A DNA stretch of 64,000 bases from Cryptomeria japonica. Its lineage: Eukaryota > Streptophyta > Pinopsida > Cupressales > Cupressaceae. Below are positions 37,133-50,237 of the stretch, one piece after another. Under the pieces are notes generated by a model, which was given only the letters and a program-made list of their open reading frames with translations, was not told the origin of the DNA and ran no database searches. The position numbers and the translations under genes are program-made. Each line of letters starts with the position of its first letter. Position 1 is the first letter of the stretch. The stretch lies in contig NW_026728909.1 of NCBI RefSeq assembly GCF_030272615.1, forward strand, positions 434,001 to 498,000, written 5' to 3'.

Positions 37133-37805
37133 TCAACCCAGACCAAAAAAAAGCACCAACCCAATAGCATCCTACTCATCCTTGATGACGTTCCATTCCC
37201 GCACAAGACACTACATCAGTTCCTTCTAGATCTTAGGTTACAACATGTCCTCTTTCTGCTCCTCTTGCAGGTTGACATCCTTCATCTTTTTTGCTTTTTT
37301 CTTCATCTTTCTCTATCTCAAGACAAACCCCATAACGACATTCTGCATAATTCATCAGTAATAGCACATAGGGAATTCAAGGCCTCTCCCATTAGCTGAT
37401 GTCCTTGCCTATATTCGTCCATCTTCGCTTTAAGGTTCATGACCTTAACTTGTAGGTTAATTATCTAGTTTTGCTATTATTTGATGCTAAAATTCTCCTC
37501 CTCGGTAGGAGAGTCCTGAGAACAGGGCACCATTTCCACATCCTAAAAAAGTATTTTGAAGCAAGGATTTTTGTTTTGAATCAACCTTGTCCTCTAGAGA
37601 ATCACTTAAACCCTTTGAATCCTCCTTACTGTCCTCCCCTTGTTCCTCCCCTTCCACCTGAAATTCCTCATCCTCCCCCCCTCCTCACTAGAGCTCCTGA
37701 GTTGTCATCATCATCAAGGGTAAAAGCCTTTGCCGGTTCAGGGGAAACATCTTCGGTTTCAATTTGTTTTTCTTGTCTTTGGCGAGCAGATGAGCCGACC
37801 TTCTT
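37133..37805 (-). pseudogene. Decayed acidic/coiled-coil coding remnant, copy 4
   Basis: As copy 1, with even-type C at 37138 and T at 37577 (shared with copy 6). Confidence 0.45.
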
Positions 37806-37903
37806 TCACCAAAGTGACCCTCCTATTTCTCCTTTTCATGCAGGTTATCTTTCACCTAATCTCATAGTTCTTAAAAGATGAAAAATCAGACACCAATAAT
37901 ATC

Positions 37904-40782
37904 TATAGGTCCATTGCTATTGTATCCCATCCGTCGTATGATCAGGAATCATTAACCATATTGTTGTGTTGGTATGGCCACCTCTAGAGTAGCAGCTCTG
38001 ACCTCTTCCTCATCCTTGTATAGCCAACTAAGGATGTCTTTCCCTTATGATTCATTTGCTAGTGTGCCCAATTGGATAAATTTTCCATCAAACTTGGTGA
38101 TGGGTTGTGTTGATTGATGTGTCGATGCAGAAGGTTGTCCATGAGATTTTGGTGATGTTGGTAATTTTGATAGACACATGGGTTCAAAATAGTATTCTCC
38201 CATGCCTTGATCTTTGATTTCAACTTTTGTTTGAAGTCCATGGATAAAGACTTGATTTTTTCTTGATGATGATCTAATGCTAAGGAAGCTGGAGCTTTCC
38301 TATTGTGTGGAACTAGGCTGTCTTGAGCTGTCCCCATAGCATTGCAATGTTGAAAAGGATTATTATTGGTAGATATGGAGATTTCCTGTCCATTATATGG
38401 GAATTTGACACACTGATGGTATGTTGAAGGCACTACTTGCATTTCATGTATCCAAGGATGACCCAATAGAATATTGTATGTTAAGTCTATGTCTAAGACT
38501 TGGCACATAGTGTCCCTTTGTATCAGTCCTACCTAAATAGGTAGTATCACTGTTCCTTTAGATGACTTGTCTTCATCATCATAGGCCTTGATGGTGATCT
38601 TTTTGTTTGGATCAATAGACTTCTCAAAGAAGCCTAATGCACGGATAAGCTTTAAAGCACATATATTGAGACCAACTCCTCCATCTATTAATACTCTTTT
38701 AACTCGATGTTTGTAGACTAAGACTTTGATATGAAGGGGAGTGTTATGTGGATGACTCAAAGAGACATTATCATGTTGGAAAAGGTGAGTTTATGAGGCC
38801 CTGTCATATGAGCCACCATGGCTTGGAATTTTATCAATGTCCAGATCTTGAGGAATGTTTGTTTCAACCAATGCTTGTTCTAAGATATCCTTATCTTTTG
38901 GTGAGAACTTGAGCAACTCGAGTATAGATATTTGAGCAGGAGTTCTCTGTAGTTGATAAACCAAATCATATTGAGTATTGGGAATAGTGGTGGATGTTGA
39001 TGTATGCCCTTTCAAGACGCATTTTTGAGCTTTGGTTGTCACATTGATTGATGCATGGTCTTGTTTGTCCTTGATTTTTATGACATTTATTTGGTTATCA
39101 TCTATCAATATGTGATTGATGGTGTTGTTGTACAGGTGATTTATACAAGCTCCTCTTGTATCATTTGATGATGGAGCTCCTCCCTTCTTGTAATTTGGAA
39201 GAGGATTTTTAAAAGCATCGTGGTCACCGTTTGTTTTGAGACCATCAACCATTAAATCACCTCTATTGATCATATCCTGACCAATATTCTTAAGCCTCAT
39301 GAAATCATTTGTGTGATGTCCTTTGTTTCGATGAAAATCACAAAAATACGAATCATTCCACCAAGGTGGTTTGACCTGGGGTTCAAAGTTGTTTATGGTC
39401 AGTAATGTGATAATTTTGTTCGCCAGGAGTTCTCGAAATGTCAATTCTAAGGTTTTCCCTAATGGTGTGTAGATGTGTCTATTTGGGAAAGTGTTGGTGT
39501 TACCTCTTTGGTTTGTATTATTCCCTCAGTTAGCCTTGTTTATTGTTGTTGCCTTGGGTATTGTTATTGGTATTTGAAATTGAAGGTCCTTGATTGGTAT
39601 TTTGTGGATAAGTGTTAGTGCCTTGATTAACACCCTTTTGATTTTTGTTAGATTGTGGATTACCTCATAAAGCTAATACTGGTTGTTTGGACTTCATATC
39701 ATTAGCATCAGCTCCTCCATCATTAACAATGTTTTTGTTTCTTGTCCAAAATCTTGATTTGTCTAAAGTGTTGTTGTTATTTTTATTGTTAAAGGAGTGA
39801 GTGTTGGATGAGTTAATTCCTTCCTTAAATAACTTCAATGTTCCTTTCTTGATGTAGGCTTCCTCTACTTGGATTCCATTTTCTATCAACTTGGTAAAAG
39901 CTGGTATGCATTGGAGCTTGAGTTGATAACACATCTCACTATTTAGATTGTCAATAAAGATCTCCATCTTTTCCTTTTCAGGCATGTCTCGAGGATATCT
40001 CGAAACCATACGTCTCCAACACTGAAGAAACACCATGAATGTTTCATTGCTTTTTTGTTTGGTGTTGCATACATCCAACATGGTGATTGCATCCTAAATA
40101 TTATAGGAGTATTTTGTGATAAATTTGTTTACAAACTCATCAAATGATCTGATGGGAAGTGTAAGTTTAGACAACCACTCCATTGTTTTCCCTCCCAAAC
40201 TTCTTGGGAATAGTCTCATTAAGAATCATCGTGAGAAAACTCTAGGCTTATGGTACAAAATTCCCGAACATGATTGCGAGGATCACTTTTAGCATCGTAT
40301 TTGTCGTACTTTCGCATATCTGAATTTGGGGGAAAAGGTATCATGTTTAATCTCCTGTCAAAGGAGTAAGGACAGATTTCATCCAAGGAGTATCGCATTG
40401 TGGTCCCTTGTTGCATGTTCTACATTTGCCTTTGCAGCATTTGGATTTGTTGTGTAAGAGTGACCATGGGTGCATTTGTATGTCGAGGGAAACCTTCCCC
40501 CTTTCATTAAGATTATCCTGAGGTCGGCCATGGTTGTGTTCGGGGGTGTTATTTTGTTCATGCATGATTTATGGGCCATGTGTTTCTTCTTCTATTTTTT
40601 GGTCTTGATAGGCATAATTTCTAGACCTTGTTCTAAAAATTCTTTCAGCGACATTCCTTAAGTTTTCGGTATTAAAATCTTTAGGAAGTGTAACTCCTTT
40701 TCTAGTTAGCATGAGCATATATTTTTCCTCGTTTGCTTCAATAAGTCTTTCCATGAGCCTTTGGAATGAGGGGTTTTCTTGA
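37904..40782 (-). pseudogene. Ty3-type gag-protease remnant, copy 4
   Basis: Same lesions (gag core 40081-39665, Cys/His motif 39444-38791, protease 38760-38533). Private T at 38377 changes an Asp codon to Asn in the post-protease piece. Confidence 0.85.
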
Positions 40783-40998
40783 CATTCTTGGAGTTGTCAT
40801 TCCTAAGTCACTTTGCTCAATGATTTGAGAGAAAAGACATTGACTTGAGGGATCATGTTAGATAGAGAACAATGGAACATCCCTTGGGAAGTTGAGCTAT
40901 TCAATATAGCTCCATAACTTGCACCAAGAGTCCCATTGGTGTGTGGATCTTTTGGAACCTTAATTTTACGTTTCTGTACACCACATTTCCTGCACACA
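40783..40998 (+). repeat. Inverted LTR-end fragment, copy 4
   Basis: Counterpart of 3781-3996; primer-binding-like site at 41003-41020. Confidence 0.75.
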
Positions 40999-41020
40999 TT
41001 TGTGGCGCCCACCATGGGGC

Positions 41021-42237
41021 CGAACCCCATTAATCTTATCATTTTTTTTGTAGGAGCAATATTGCAAGCACGTGGGAAAGCTGGTTTAGCACATTGGGAC
41101 CTTTCTTTAGTGCGTAGAAACATTAGTTAGTGCTTCTAGTATACTATTTAGTGAAGACCTCTCCACTAGCACATTTAGACTTTTTGTTAGCACCTGATAT
41201 TCTGGTTGTATTCTATATCATCATAATGCATTCGACAAACATAGTAGAACATTCGGTAACCATCTTAGTGCATAGAAGTCATTTTGTAGCACATTTTCAT
41301 GTTTTTGTAGTGCATCTGCACGTTTCTGTAGCTCACCTGTGCAATAGTCTAATGCATAGCTCTAACAAAGGAAAACGCAAAACTGTAATCGAAGAAAGAA
41401 AATTTTAGGCTTGTGAAGCCCACCCTCAGAATTTGATTATTTTGCTAACTGATTTTGTTCAGGTTCAAACCTTTTTCTGCAGGAGCAATAGGAGTTAGTT
41501 TAAGTTTTTCTTTTCTTTCTTTCAAAAGTTAGTTAAAAAGAACTCACCCTCTTTTTTATTGCAAAAGCTTAAAATAAACCTCATAAGTTCTTTGGGATGT
41601 TTAAAATGAACTTCATACTTTCCTTTGGTATTTAAAACAAAACTTCATCTTTTTCTTATTGCATGGGTAAAAAGAACAACAAAGAAAAAAATTTCATTCT
41701 TCCAAGTTAGGAAAACACTTCGTTCGGGTTTTAAAAGAACAACAAATTTACTTTTCAATCAACAAAGGTAAAAAGAAATTCACCTTCCTTTGGTGCCTAA
41801 AAGGATTCATTTTAATTTATTGCAAAAGTAAAAGAAACTCATCTTTATTTTGTGCAAGGAAAAAGGGAAAGTTCTCACTTATCAACTTTAATTTTGTTGA
41901 CCAAAATCACGATTTCTTTTGTTGACCAGGATTTCCAATTTTTTGATAGAAAATCATTGCTATAAAAGGTTAAAAAGAACACCATACTTTTTGGAGCAAA
42001 ATCTCCAAACAGAAGTTAGCAAATCATTTCTTTGAAAGGTTAAAAAGAACACTTGAGTGCCTTGTCTCGAAAGTGGAAAGTATATGCTCTCCCCTTAATT
42101 GGGTGACCAAAATGCCAAACCACTCTTTCATGCTTTCTTCATTTCAAGCAGTTAAATCGTTTAGCAAGCCTGTCATCCCGAGTTTCTCTTAGAGTGCCAT
42201 TTAAATGGTCGGTGAGAAGGGAATGACCTAATTTCGA
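41021..42237. other. Retrotransposon leader, copy 4
   Basis: No gene. Private T at 41227 and even-type T at 41269. Confidence 0.5.
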
Positions 42238-42259
42238 GCCCCATGGTGGGTGCCAGAAA

Positions 42260-43687
42260 TGTTTGTGGGAAATGCAGTGGTGTACAAAAACATAAAATTC
42301 AGGTTCCAAAAGATCCACACACCAATGGGACTCTTGGTGCAAGTTATGAAGCTATATTGAATAGCTCAACTTCCCAAGGGATGTTCCATTGTTCTCTATC
42401 TCACAGGATCCCTCAAGTCAATGTCTTTTCTCTCAAATCACGGAGCAAAGTGACTTAGGAATAACAACTCCAAGAATGGGTGATGTTTGATTAATTTACC
42501 ATGATTTCATTCCTAGATATGTATGATATTGAATCTATGATGATTTTAAACTAGTATGAATTTTATGTTATGATAAAGATTAGCAATCCTCTCCTAACAA
42601 TATATACTAGTCTAACATGGATATGCTATGATATTTAAAATTACTTCTAAAATGCTATTAAGATGATTTTATCAAAGAGAGGCTAAATGCTCAGTAAAAT
42701 GACTATAGATTACATGCATGAAACTTGGATATCTCAAAATGAGAGAATGAGAGCTCTATTTATAGGGAAAATAGGGAAATGGATGGTCAAGATTGGATAA
42801 TCTTAACAAGGGCCAGGATTGAAAGTTATCAATCCATGTTTACAATTCTCACCAATGAAATGGTGACAATTGTCAACAAGAGGTTGCTTGAGAGGAGATG
42901 AAATAATAATTAAATGCTTGAGAAGACATGATGGTTACCTTAGGAGCTAAGGGTTAATGTTAGGTTAGGGTTATCCATTGGATAAAGCTTTTACCCAAGC
43001 AGTAAACTCTTGTGCAAGGGTTAAAGGGATAACCAAAGTTAAAGCCATGAATGTTTTATGAGACCCTTGGGTTAGATGAGGGTTGAGTTAGAGAGAAAGT
43101 CTCTAGCCATGAAAGAAGGTTGAGTTAACCATTAATGGTTATGAAGACTTTGAGGGTTAACTTGTTGAGGACATAAAGCCTTTAATAGTTATTGAAGACT
43201 TTGAGGGTTTGAGAAGTGACTTCCCTTTTCTTAGGGATGTGACAATAATTAGGAGATGGATTAGGCTAAATTAGAATTGATTAGAATAATCTAGAAGGGG
43301 TTTAGGGAGGCAAGTGGGAGATGTAGGAAAATGGAAGTGGAGGAAAAAGGAATTTAATTAAAATAAAACTACTTTATTTCAATCAAATAGATGCAACTTG
43401 CATAAATACAAGTGAGGGATTTAAATAAATAAATTAGAATTATTTATTTGCAAGGATTAATTTAATTAAATGTAAGTTTAATTAAAAGGGGAGAAGGGGG
43501 AATTTAATTAAATAAAGTAATTTATTTAATCAAAGGCTAGAAAAGGCTTAGGTGAACTTAATTAAATAAATTGAGTAATTCATTTAATCAAATAGATGAA
43601 TATAAAGAATTTAATTAAATAGAAGAATGAGATTAAAATAAATATTAAATATTCATTTAGGAAAGTGGTCAGATTTATACGTCTACA
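42260..43687 (-). mobile_element. Ty3-type LTR, copy 4
   Basis: Same ends; TATA core at 42757-42764. Confidence 0.7.
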
Positions 43688-44691
43688 ATAATTACTATCA
43701 TATCACCAATAATGTGATAAAGGCAATTTGTATGTAATATATAGTTACGGAAAAATTTCTCCCATCTTATTATTATAGTTTAAAAATTTTAAATATGTGT
43801 ATATCCATGCAAATTTATTAGAATCCACTATTATGGATTGAGTTGATACAATATGTATTGGAAAGTAGATTAGTTTTGTGTTGAGTATATTTATTTATTA
43901 ATTCTTACTCTATCTTATTAGCACCATATGTCCTTGTCACATCAAAGAGTGACATATCTTACTACAAACATAAAATAAATACATAATGAATACATATTTC
44001 AAAATTAGAAATATATAACAACTTTCAACTAAAAAATATAAAATTAATTTCAAGTAAAATGAAATAATCTTTCCAAATAAAATAACTCATAACATTTAAA
44101 TAAAAATAAGAACAAGAAAAAAAAAATGTCAAGTAATATAATTTTAATTATTGTAAAGTAATTTGGCTCATGGGTTCCTTTCCCTATTGAGGTGGTTGGA
44201 GATAGGGTGAAGAACTGATAGTGCTAAGTGCAAAAGTGTGTGGACTTCTTAAAGGCCTCCATTAATGTAGTGAGTCTAGATCATGTCAACTCGTCCTTTG
44301 CATTCACAAACAACCAAAAACCTAATCAAGATATTCCAAAAGGTAATAATGTGAAAATTGAAACTTAGTTTCTCTAGTATGTTTAGTTTGAATGTAAAGC
44401 TGATAAGAGATATTGGATGTAGCTACTATGTAGGATTTTGTCTACGTAAGTAAGAGTAGAGATGCATTCTGGCCCTATTTTAGATTTGTTATTTAATTGA
44501 AAAATTTTCAATTTTTAATATATATGGAATGCAACACCCAAAAGTAGCTAGTTTACAAAAAAATCAATTGTGACTCAAAATTTTATTTGATGAATGTAAA
44601 TAATCTATATTTTAAAATTAAGATTTATAATTCAAAACAAGTAAATATCTGTACTATTTGAATATATATATATATTTAATATATTAGAACT
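43688..44691. other. AT-rich stretch without a recognised gene, copy 4
   Basis: As 6686-7689. Confidence 0.6.
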
Positions 44692-44945
44692 TAAAATGTT
44701 AAAAAGATAACTGCATATGGATTAGCTTTTCCTCATTACCCATTAAAATACCGATGGAATTTTATTTACAATAAACTGTGATACTTGGAAACTGGCATGT
44801 ATACCTTACACCAACCGATGGCTTATTTACATGACTCTACCAAATGATAGTTTATGCCACCATATATCAGATACTAAATACACGGGTGATAAGATCATAG
44901 CTGATTATTTGGAGGTTATAATGACTATGATGATCCTATATATAT

Positions 44946-45740
44946 CTAGGGACAGAATACAATACTATAGTCGGTGGTACCAGAGGGGCAGGTGAAAGTG
45001 CTGGAAGAATCGTCCTTAGCATAACTGTATGCCTGTGGGCACTGGTTCTTGAACATCATCGAGTAGTTTGTGGCGGGGCAGTTCTTGACATAGGAACCTC
45101 TGCAGCAATACTGGTCAGTTTGAAAGACAGTACAGGCACTATTGCATCCACCATTCACCTTCAATTCAGCAGGGCAAGCAGCATTCACGTCGGCTTTGCA
45201 TGCAGGGGCAGTGCACTGTCCATTTGTAGGATTGATGGAGAGAGGAACGTTGAAGCCGTCAACCAGGGAGACATCGTAGAAGTCCTGGTTGCCATCTCCA
45301 TTTAGGGTGTACTCGACCAGCGTGGTCGGAACGCCCCCCGAGACTTGGCAGCTCAGTTGGCCGTTGCAGTCACCAGTTTGACAGGTTCCTCGGCCGCTCG
45401 CATCGAAAGAACAGCCAGTTCGGCCCCAGAATCTTGCCGCCTTTGTCCCTGCCGGCACATCGACGGTCCATGTCTGACCTTGGTCAAGCTGCTGCCCTCC
45501 TCCTGGTAGTCCTGCCGCCCAAACTGTGTACCCGCACTGGTTTCGTATATCAAACTTAACTGCCCACGCCTCTGCAACAAAACATACACACACAAAAATT
45601 ATCGTAAGGCCTAGAGAGATGTATATACCATTCAACAACCTACAACACGTATTATTTTACCAACACATCTTACGTTGCATATGTAAAGATATGGCCAGTC
45701 CAGCCACAAGAACAAGCGCAAGATCTGATACCATCGCCAT
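44946..45740 (-). CDS. Thaumatin-like protein (PR-5), complete type, copy 4
   Basis: Exon 1 is 45674-45740, the intron is 45572-45673 and exon 2 is 44946-45571. The protein is identical to copy 1. TATA box at 45807-45814 on the minus strand. Confidence 0.93.
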
Positions 45741-45987
45741 TATACCGTCTGAATTGAACGATTGAATGAAGATAGATAGATTGGGTATATGAGGAGGGAT
45801 TATTCATTTATATAGAAAAAGATCGCTCCGCCGGTCATGAAGGAAGCAACAGAGGAAGGACCCGGCATGAGAAGGCTAGTATCGTACGCATTCCGGTTAC
45901 AGAATTCAAGCTTGCATTTATAACATGACTTGACTTCAGGTAAGAGCTGCCCAGTTTCCAACCGTAAGGGTCATCAATATTCAGATA

Positions 45988-46985
45988 ATAGCTGTAATAT
46001 TAAAGACAACCAAGTTTCACAACAAATCAAACCAACAAAACATAAATAGCCATATGATATGGGAAAAAAAGGATGTTGGATTTAGTTTCATTGAACTTTA
46101 ACTCTAAAGTAGCCAAATAAATATATAAGGACTTCCTAAAGTTTATTTTTTTATTTATTTTTGTAGCCCCCACCAATATTGTATAATAGACAAATTAGAT
46201 ATGGGACTGAGCATTAAGACTTCTATTTGAAGACCAACCCTAGATAACACCCTTGGCCCTTCAACTATTAATAAATAATTTAGAGCCAACTACCTTAAGA
46301 ATAAATATATAACGGGGTGAAGGACTCCCTTGTAAGATAAAATAGGACAAGAATGAAATATTGAAAAAAGAATTTAATATGATCTAACAAATATATTTTT
46401 CAAATTACCAATATAAACCTGTAAATTGGGAAAGAAATCTAGACTCCTAAAGAGGAATTGCTTATCTACAAAGAGAAAATATTCTCAAGGAGTTTCAAGC
46501 CTTTTGCAAATAGGGAAGGGTTGCAAAGAAGATGTAAGGGAGTTTAGATTACTTTCTTAGAATTTCTTAGTCATAGTTAAAATTTTATGTATGATTACTT
46601 ATTTTTAATCTCATTGTTTGAAACTAAGTATATACAAAGAAAAAAAATCCTAAAATAATCATAAAAAAAATCTCTGACTAGAAAATTTTAAATATTTAGA
46701 AAATATAGTTGTCCTTTTAGATTTGCAAATTTCTAAAAAAAACTTGTTCCCCTAGACCTAATCGACATTTCAAGATATTCTTATTTCACTATTGATAATA
46801 ATTTAGTCTATTTTTTTAAATCATAAGTTCATATTCCACTACTTATTTAACATTTTTATTTGAAAGCAAATAATACCTATTTAAAAATTAAACCAATTTT
46901 TTGAAATTATTATAATATTAGTTACAAAAGTCAATTAAAATGTATATTTTTCAAATATTAAATTTTAAACTATTGATATGTTGAG
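45988..46985. other. AT-rich intergenic stretch, copy 4
   Basis: As 8986-9983; no gene seen. Confidence 0.55.
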
Positions 46986-47430
46986 TATTAATTAATAAGT
47001 TGTAATCTCACTTTTAATTATCGACAAACTTGAAAAATTTATAAATACATTAATAAACATAAAATTTTAAAAATAGATTGAGAAACATTCATAAGAAAAC
47101 AAAGTATATAATTTAGAAAAATGGATCAATCAAACAAAATATCAAGTTTAACCAAAAGAAATTGTAAGCTTTTCCAATTTGATTCTATGAACTTAACATC
47201 TTCTTCAAATAATTTTTCTACAGTTTTTTGTTTGAACATTATTTATTAATAAATTGTATTCTCACTTTTAATTACTAATAAAATTAAATAAATTTATAAA
47301 TACATTAATAAGAATAAATTTAAAAAATAGATTTAAAAACATTTATAAGAAAACAAAATATATAATTTTTAAAAAGTGGGTCAATCAAACAAAATATCAA
47401 GTTTAAGCAAAAGAAATTCTATGAAGTTAA
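46986..47430. repeat. 254-bp-period direct repeat, copy 4
   Basis: As 9984-10428; even-type A at 47283. Confidence 0.7.
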
Positions 47431-47500
47431 AATCTTTATCAAGATAATTTTACATCTTCCGATTTGATTCTTAGGCTACCTTGGCTTTTCAAGTCACTGA

Positions 47501-48105
47501 AATAGTTAGGATCAAAAACTGGCCAGCTGTTACCTAGAGTCATTTCATGTATTCAATGCAGGTTTGAGTTCTGATAAACCAGGGCTCTCGTAGCATCCAC
47601 GGCTTCTCAGCCGGGTCCATGCTAGTTTGCTTCCTTCTGAAGTTATTACGGTCGGAAACTGGGCAGCGGTTACCTGAAGTCAAGTCATGCACTAAATGCA
47701 ACCTGAAGTCAAGTCATGCACTAAATGTAAGTTTGAATTCTAATAACAAGGGCTTTCGTACGATGCATTGACAATTCTATGAATACAATACATGTTACAC
47801 ATTTTATGCATATAATACATGTTGCATATACATATAACTGCATCTAGATGCATCTTAGAATCTTATTCATACAATGCATGTTACACATCCTATGCATATA
47901 ATGCATTTTACATAGACATATAACTACATGCAGATGCATCGTAGAAGCTGGATAGAGGGTGCCCTCGTACGTCACACTACTGCTCAGACTGAGTCCATGC
48001 TTCCTTCGTGTCTGCCCGGGAGATCTTTTCCTATATAAATGATGAATCCTTCTTCATATACTCAATCTATCCATCTTCATTCGACCGTTCAATACAGACG
48101 GTATA
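47501..48105 (+). promoter_or_regulatory. Rebuilt thaumatin-like promoter, copy 4
   Basis: Same layout as copy 1; TACGTCA at 47968-47974 and TATATAAA at 48032-48039. Confidence 0.6.
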
Positions 48106-48889
48106 ATGGCAACAGTATCAGATCTTGTGCTTATTCTTGTGGCTGGACTGGCTATATATCTTCAGATGCAAGGTAAGCTGTATTGGTAACATAAGAGTTT
48201 TAGATTGAATACACTATATATCCGAGGTTCACAATAATAATATGCGTGTGTTTTTTGTTGCAGAGGCGGCAGCAGTTAAGTTTGAGATAACGAACCAGTG
48301 CAGGTACACGGTTTGGGCGGCAGGATTACCCGGCGGAGGGCAGCAGCTCGACCAGGGTAAGACATGGACCGTCGATGTGCCGGCAGGGACAAAGGGAGCA
48401 AGATTCTGGGGCCGAACCGGCTGCTCTTTTGATGCGAGCGACCGAGGAACCTGTCAAACCGGTGACTGCAACGGCCAATTGAGCTGCCAGGTCTCGGGAG
48501 GCGTTCCCACCACGCTGGCTGAGTACACCCTCAATGGAGATGGCAACAAGGACTTCTACGACGTCTCCCTGGTGGACGAATTCAACGGTCCTCTCTCCAT
48601 CAATCCTACAAACGGACAGTGCACTGCCCCTGCATGCAAAGCCGACGTCAATGCTGTTTGCCCTGCTGAGTTGAAGGTGAATGGCGGATGCAATAGTGCC
48701 TGCACTGTCTTTCAAACTGACCAGTATTGCTACAGAGGTGCCTATGTCGACAACTGCCCTGCCACAAACTACTCGATGATCTTCAAGAACCAGTGCCCTC
48801 AGGCCTACAGTTATGCCAAGGATGATACTTCCAGCACTTTCACCTGCCCTTCTGGAACCACTGACTACAGTATTGTATTCTGTCCCTAA
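48106..48889 (+). CDS. Thaumatin-like protein (PR-5), cysteine-depleted type, copy 4
   Basis: Exon 1 is 48106-48172, the intron is 48173-48263 and exon 2 is 48264-48889. The protein equals copy 2 (Cys91, Val103, Tyr179; 15 of 16 cysteines). Poly(A) signal at 49062-49067. Confidence 0.9.
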
Positions 48890-49466
48890 ATCTATATAGG
48901 AGTATGCTCATCTACATCCTAATAATCAGCTATGAGTGTATCACCTCCGTATTTAGTATCTGATATATGGTGGCATAAACTATCACTCGGTAGTCATATA
49001 AATAAGCCATCATTTGTTGTAAGGCGTTAGATGCAATTTTTAAGTATCACAGTTTACTATAAATAAAAGTCCAATATTCTAATGGGCAATTTGAAATAGG
49101 TAATTCATATGCAATATCTTTTTATAAATGTCTTTTATTATTTTAGTAGGGAAGGGGTCCTAAACCCTTACAAAAAAAACAAATAAACTAGAGAGCAACG
49201 ACACAATCGCTGGCATCGGATAGCCAACACCCCAGAAAGCATAGAAACAACTCTCAAAAGTAATAAAACACTAACAATACCCACATAACTAAACATAATA
49301 ACCCTCTCCAACTTCCTACTATCCATAATACAACTACTAGCATATAACTAAAAAGAGTTCATAATAGTATCAGAGTACTTAATCCACATGAAAACACCCA
49401 ACATAAGGCATGCAGGCCTGTTTAGATAAAAGTCCATGTTAAAACTAATACTATCATCTTTTGAAA

Positions 49467-50139
49467 TCAACGCAGACCAAAAAAAAGCACCAACCCAATA
49501 GCATCCTACTCATCCTTGATGACGTTCCATTCCCGCACAAGACACTACATCAGTTCCTTCTAGATCTTAGGTTACAACATGTCCTCTTTCTGCTCCTCTT
49601 GCAGGTTGACATCCTTCATCTTTTTTGCTTTTTTCTTCATCTTTCTCTATCTCAAGACAAACCCCATAACGACATTCTGCATAATTCATCAGTAATAGCA
49701 CATAGGGAATTCAAGGCCTCTCCCATTAGCTGATGTCCTTGCCTATATTCGTCCATCTTCGCTTTAAGGTTCATGACCTTAACTTGTAGGTTAATTATCT
49801 AGTTTTGCTATTATTTGATGCTAAAATTCTCCTCCTCGGTAGGAGAGTCCTGAGAACAGGGCACCATTTCCACATCCTAAAAAAGTATTTTGAAGCAAGG
49901 ATTTTTGTTTCGAATCAACCTTGTCCTCTAGAGAATCACTTAAACCCTTTGAATCCTCCTTACTGTCCTCCCCTTGTTCCTCCCCTTCCACCTGAAATTC
50001 CTCATCCTCCCCCCCTCCTCACTAGAGCTCCTGAGTTGTCATCATCATCAAGGGTAAAAGCCTTTGCCGGTTCAGGGGAAACATCTTCGGTTTCAATTTG
50101 TTTTTCTTGTCTTTGGCGAGCAGATGAGCCGACCTTCTT
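49467..50139 (-). pseudogene. Decayed acidic/coiled-coil coding remnant, copy 5
   Basis: As copy 1; odd-type G at 49472. Confidence 0.45.
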
Positions 50140-50237
50140 TCACCAAAGTGACCCTCCTATTTCTCCTTTTCATGCAGGTTATCTTTCACCTAATCTCATA
50201 GTTCTTACAAGATGAAAAATCAGACACCAATAATATC

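Larger units (their letters stand above)
37003..49336. repeat. Array unit 4 (even type)
   Basis: Carries all five even-type alleles plus T at 37577 (shared with unit 6). Private changes are A at 37874, T at 38377 and T at 41227, all in the transposon-derived half. Confidence 0.95.
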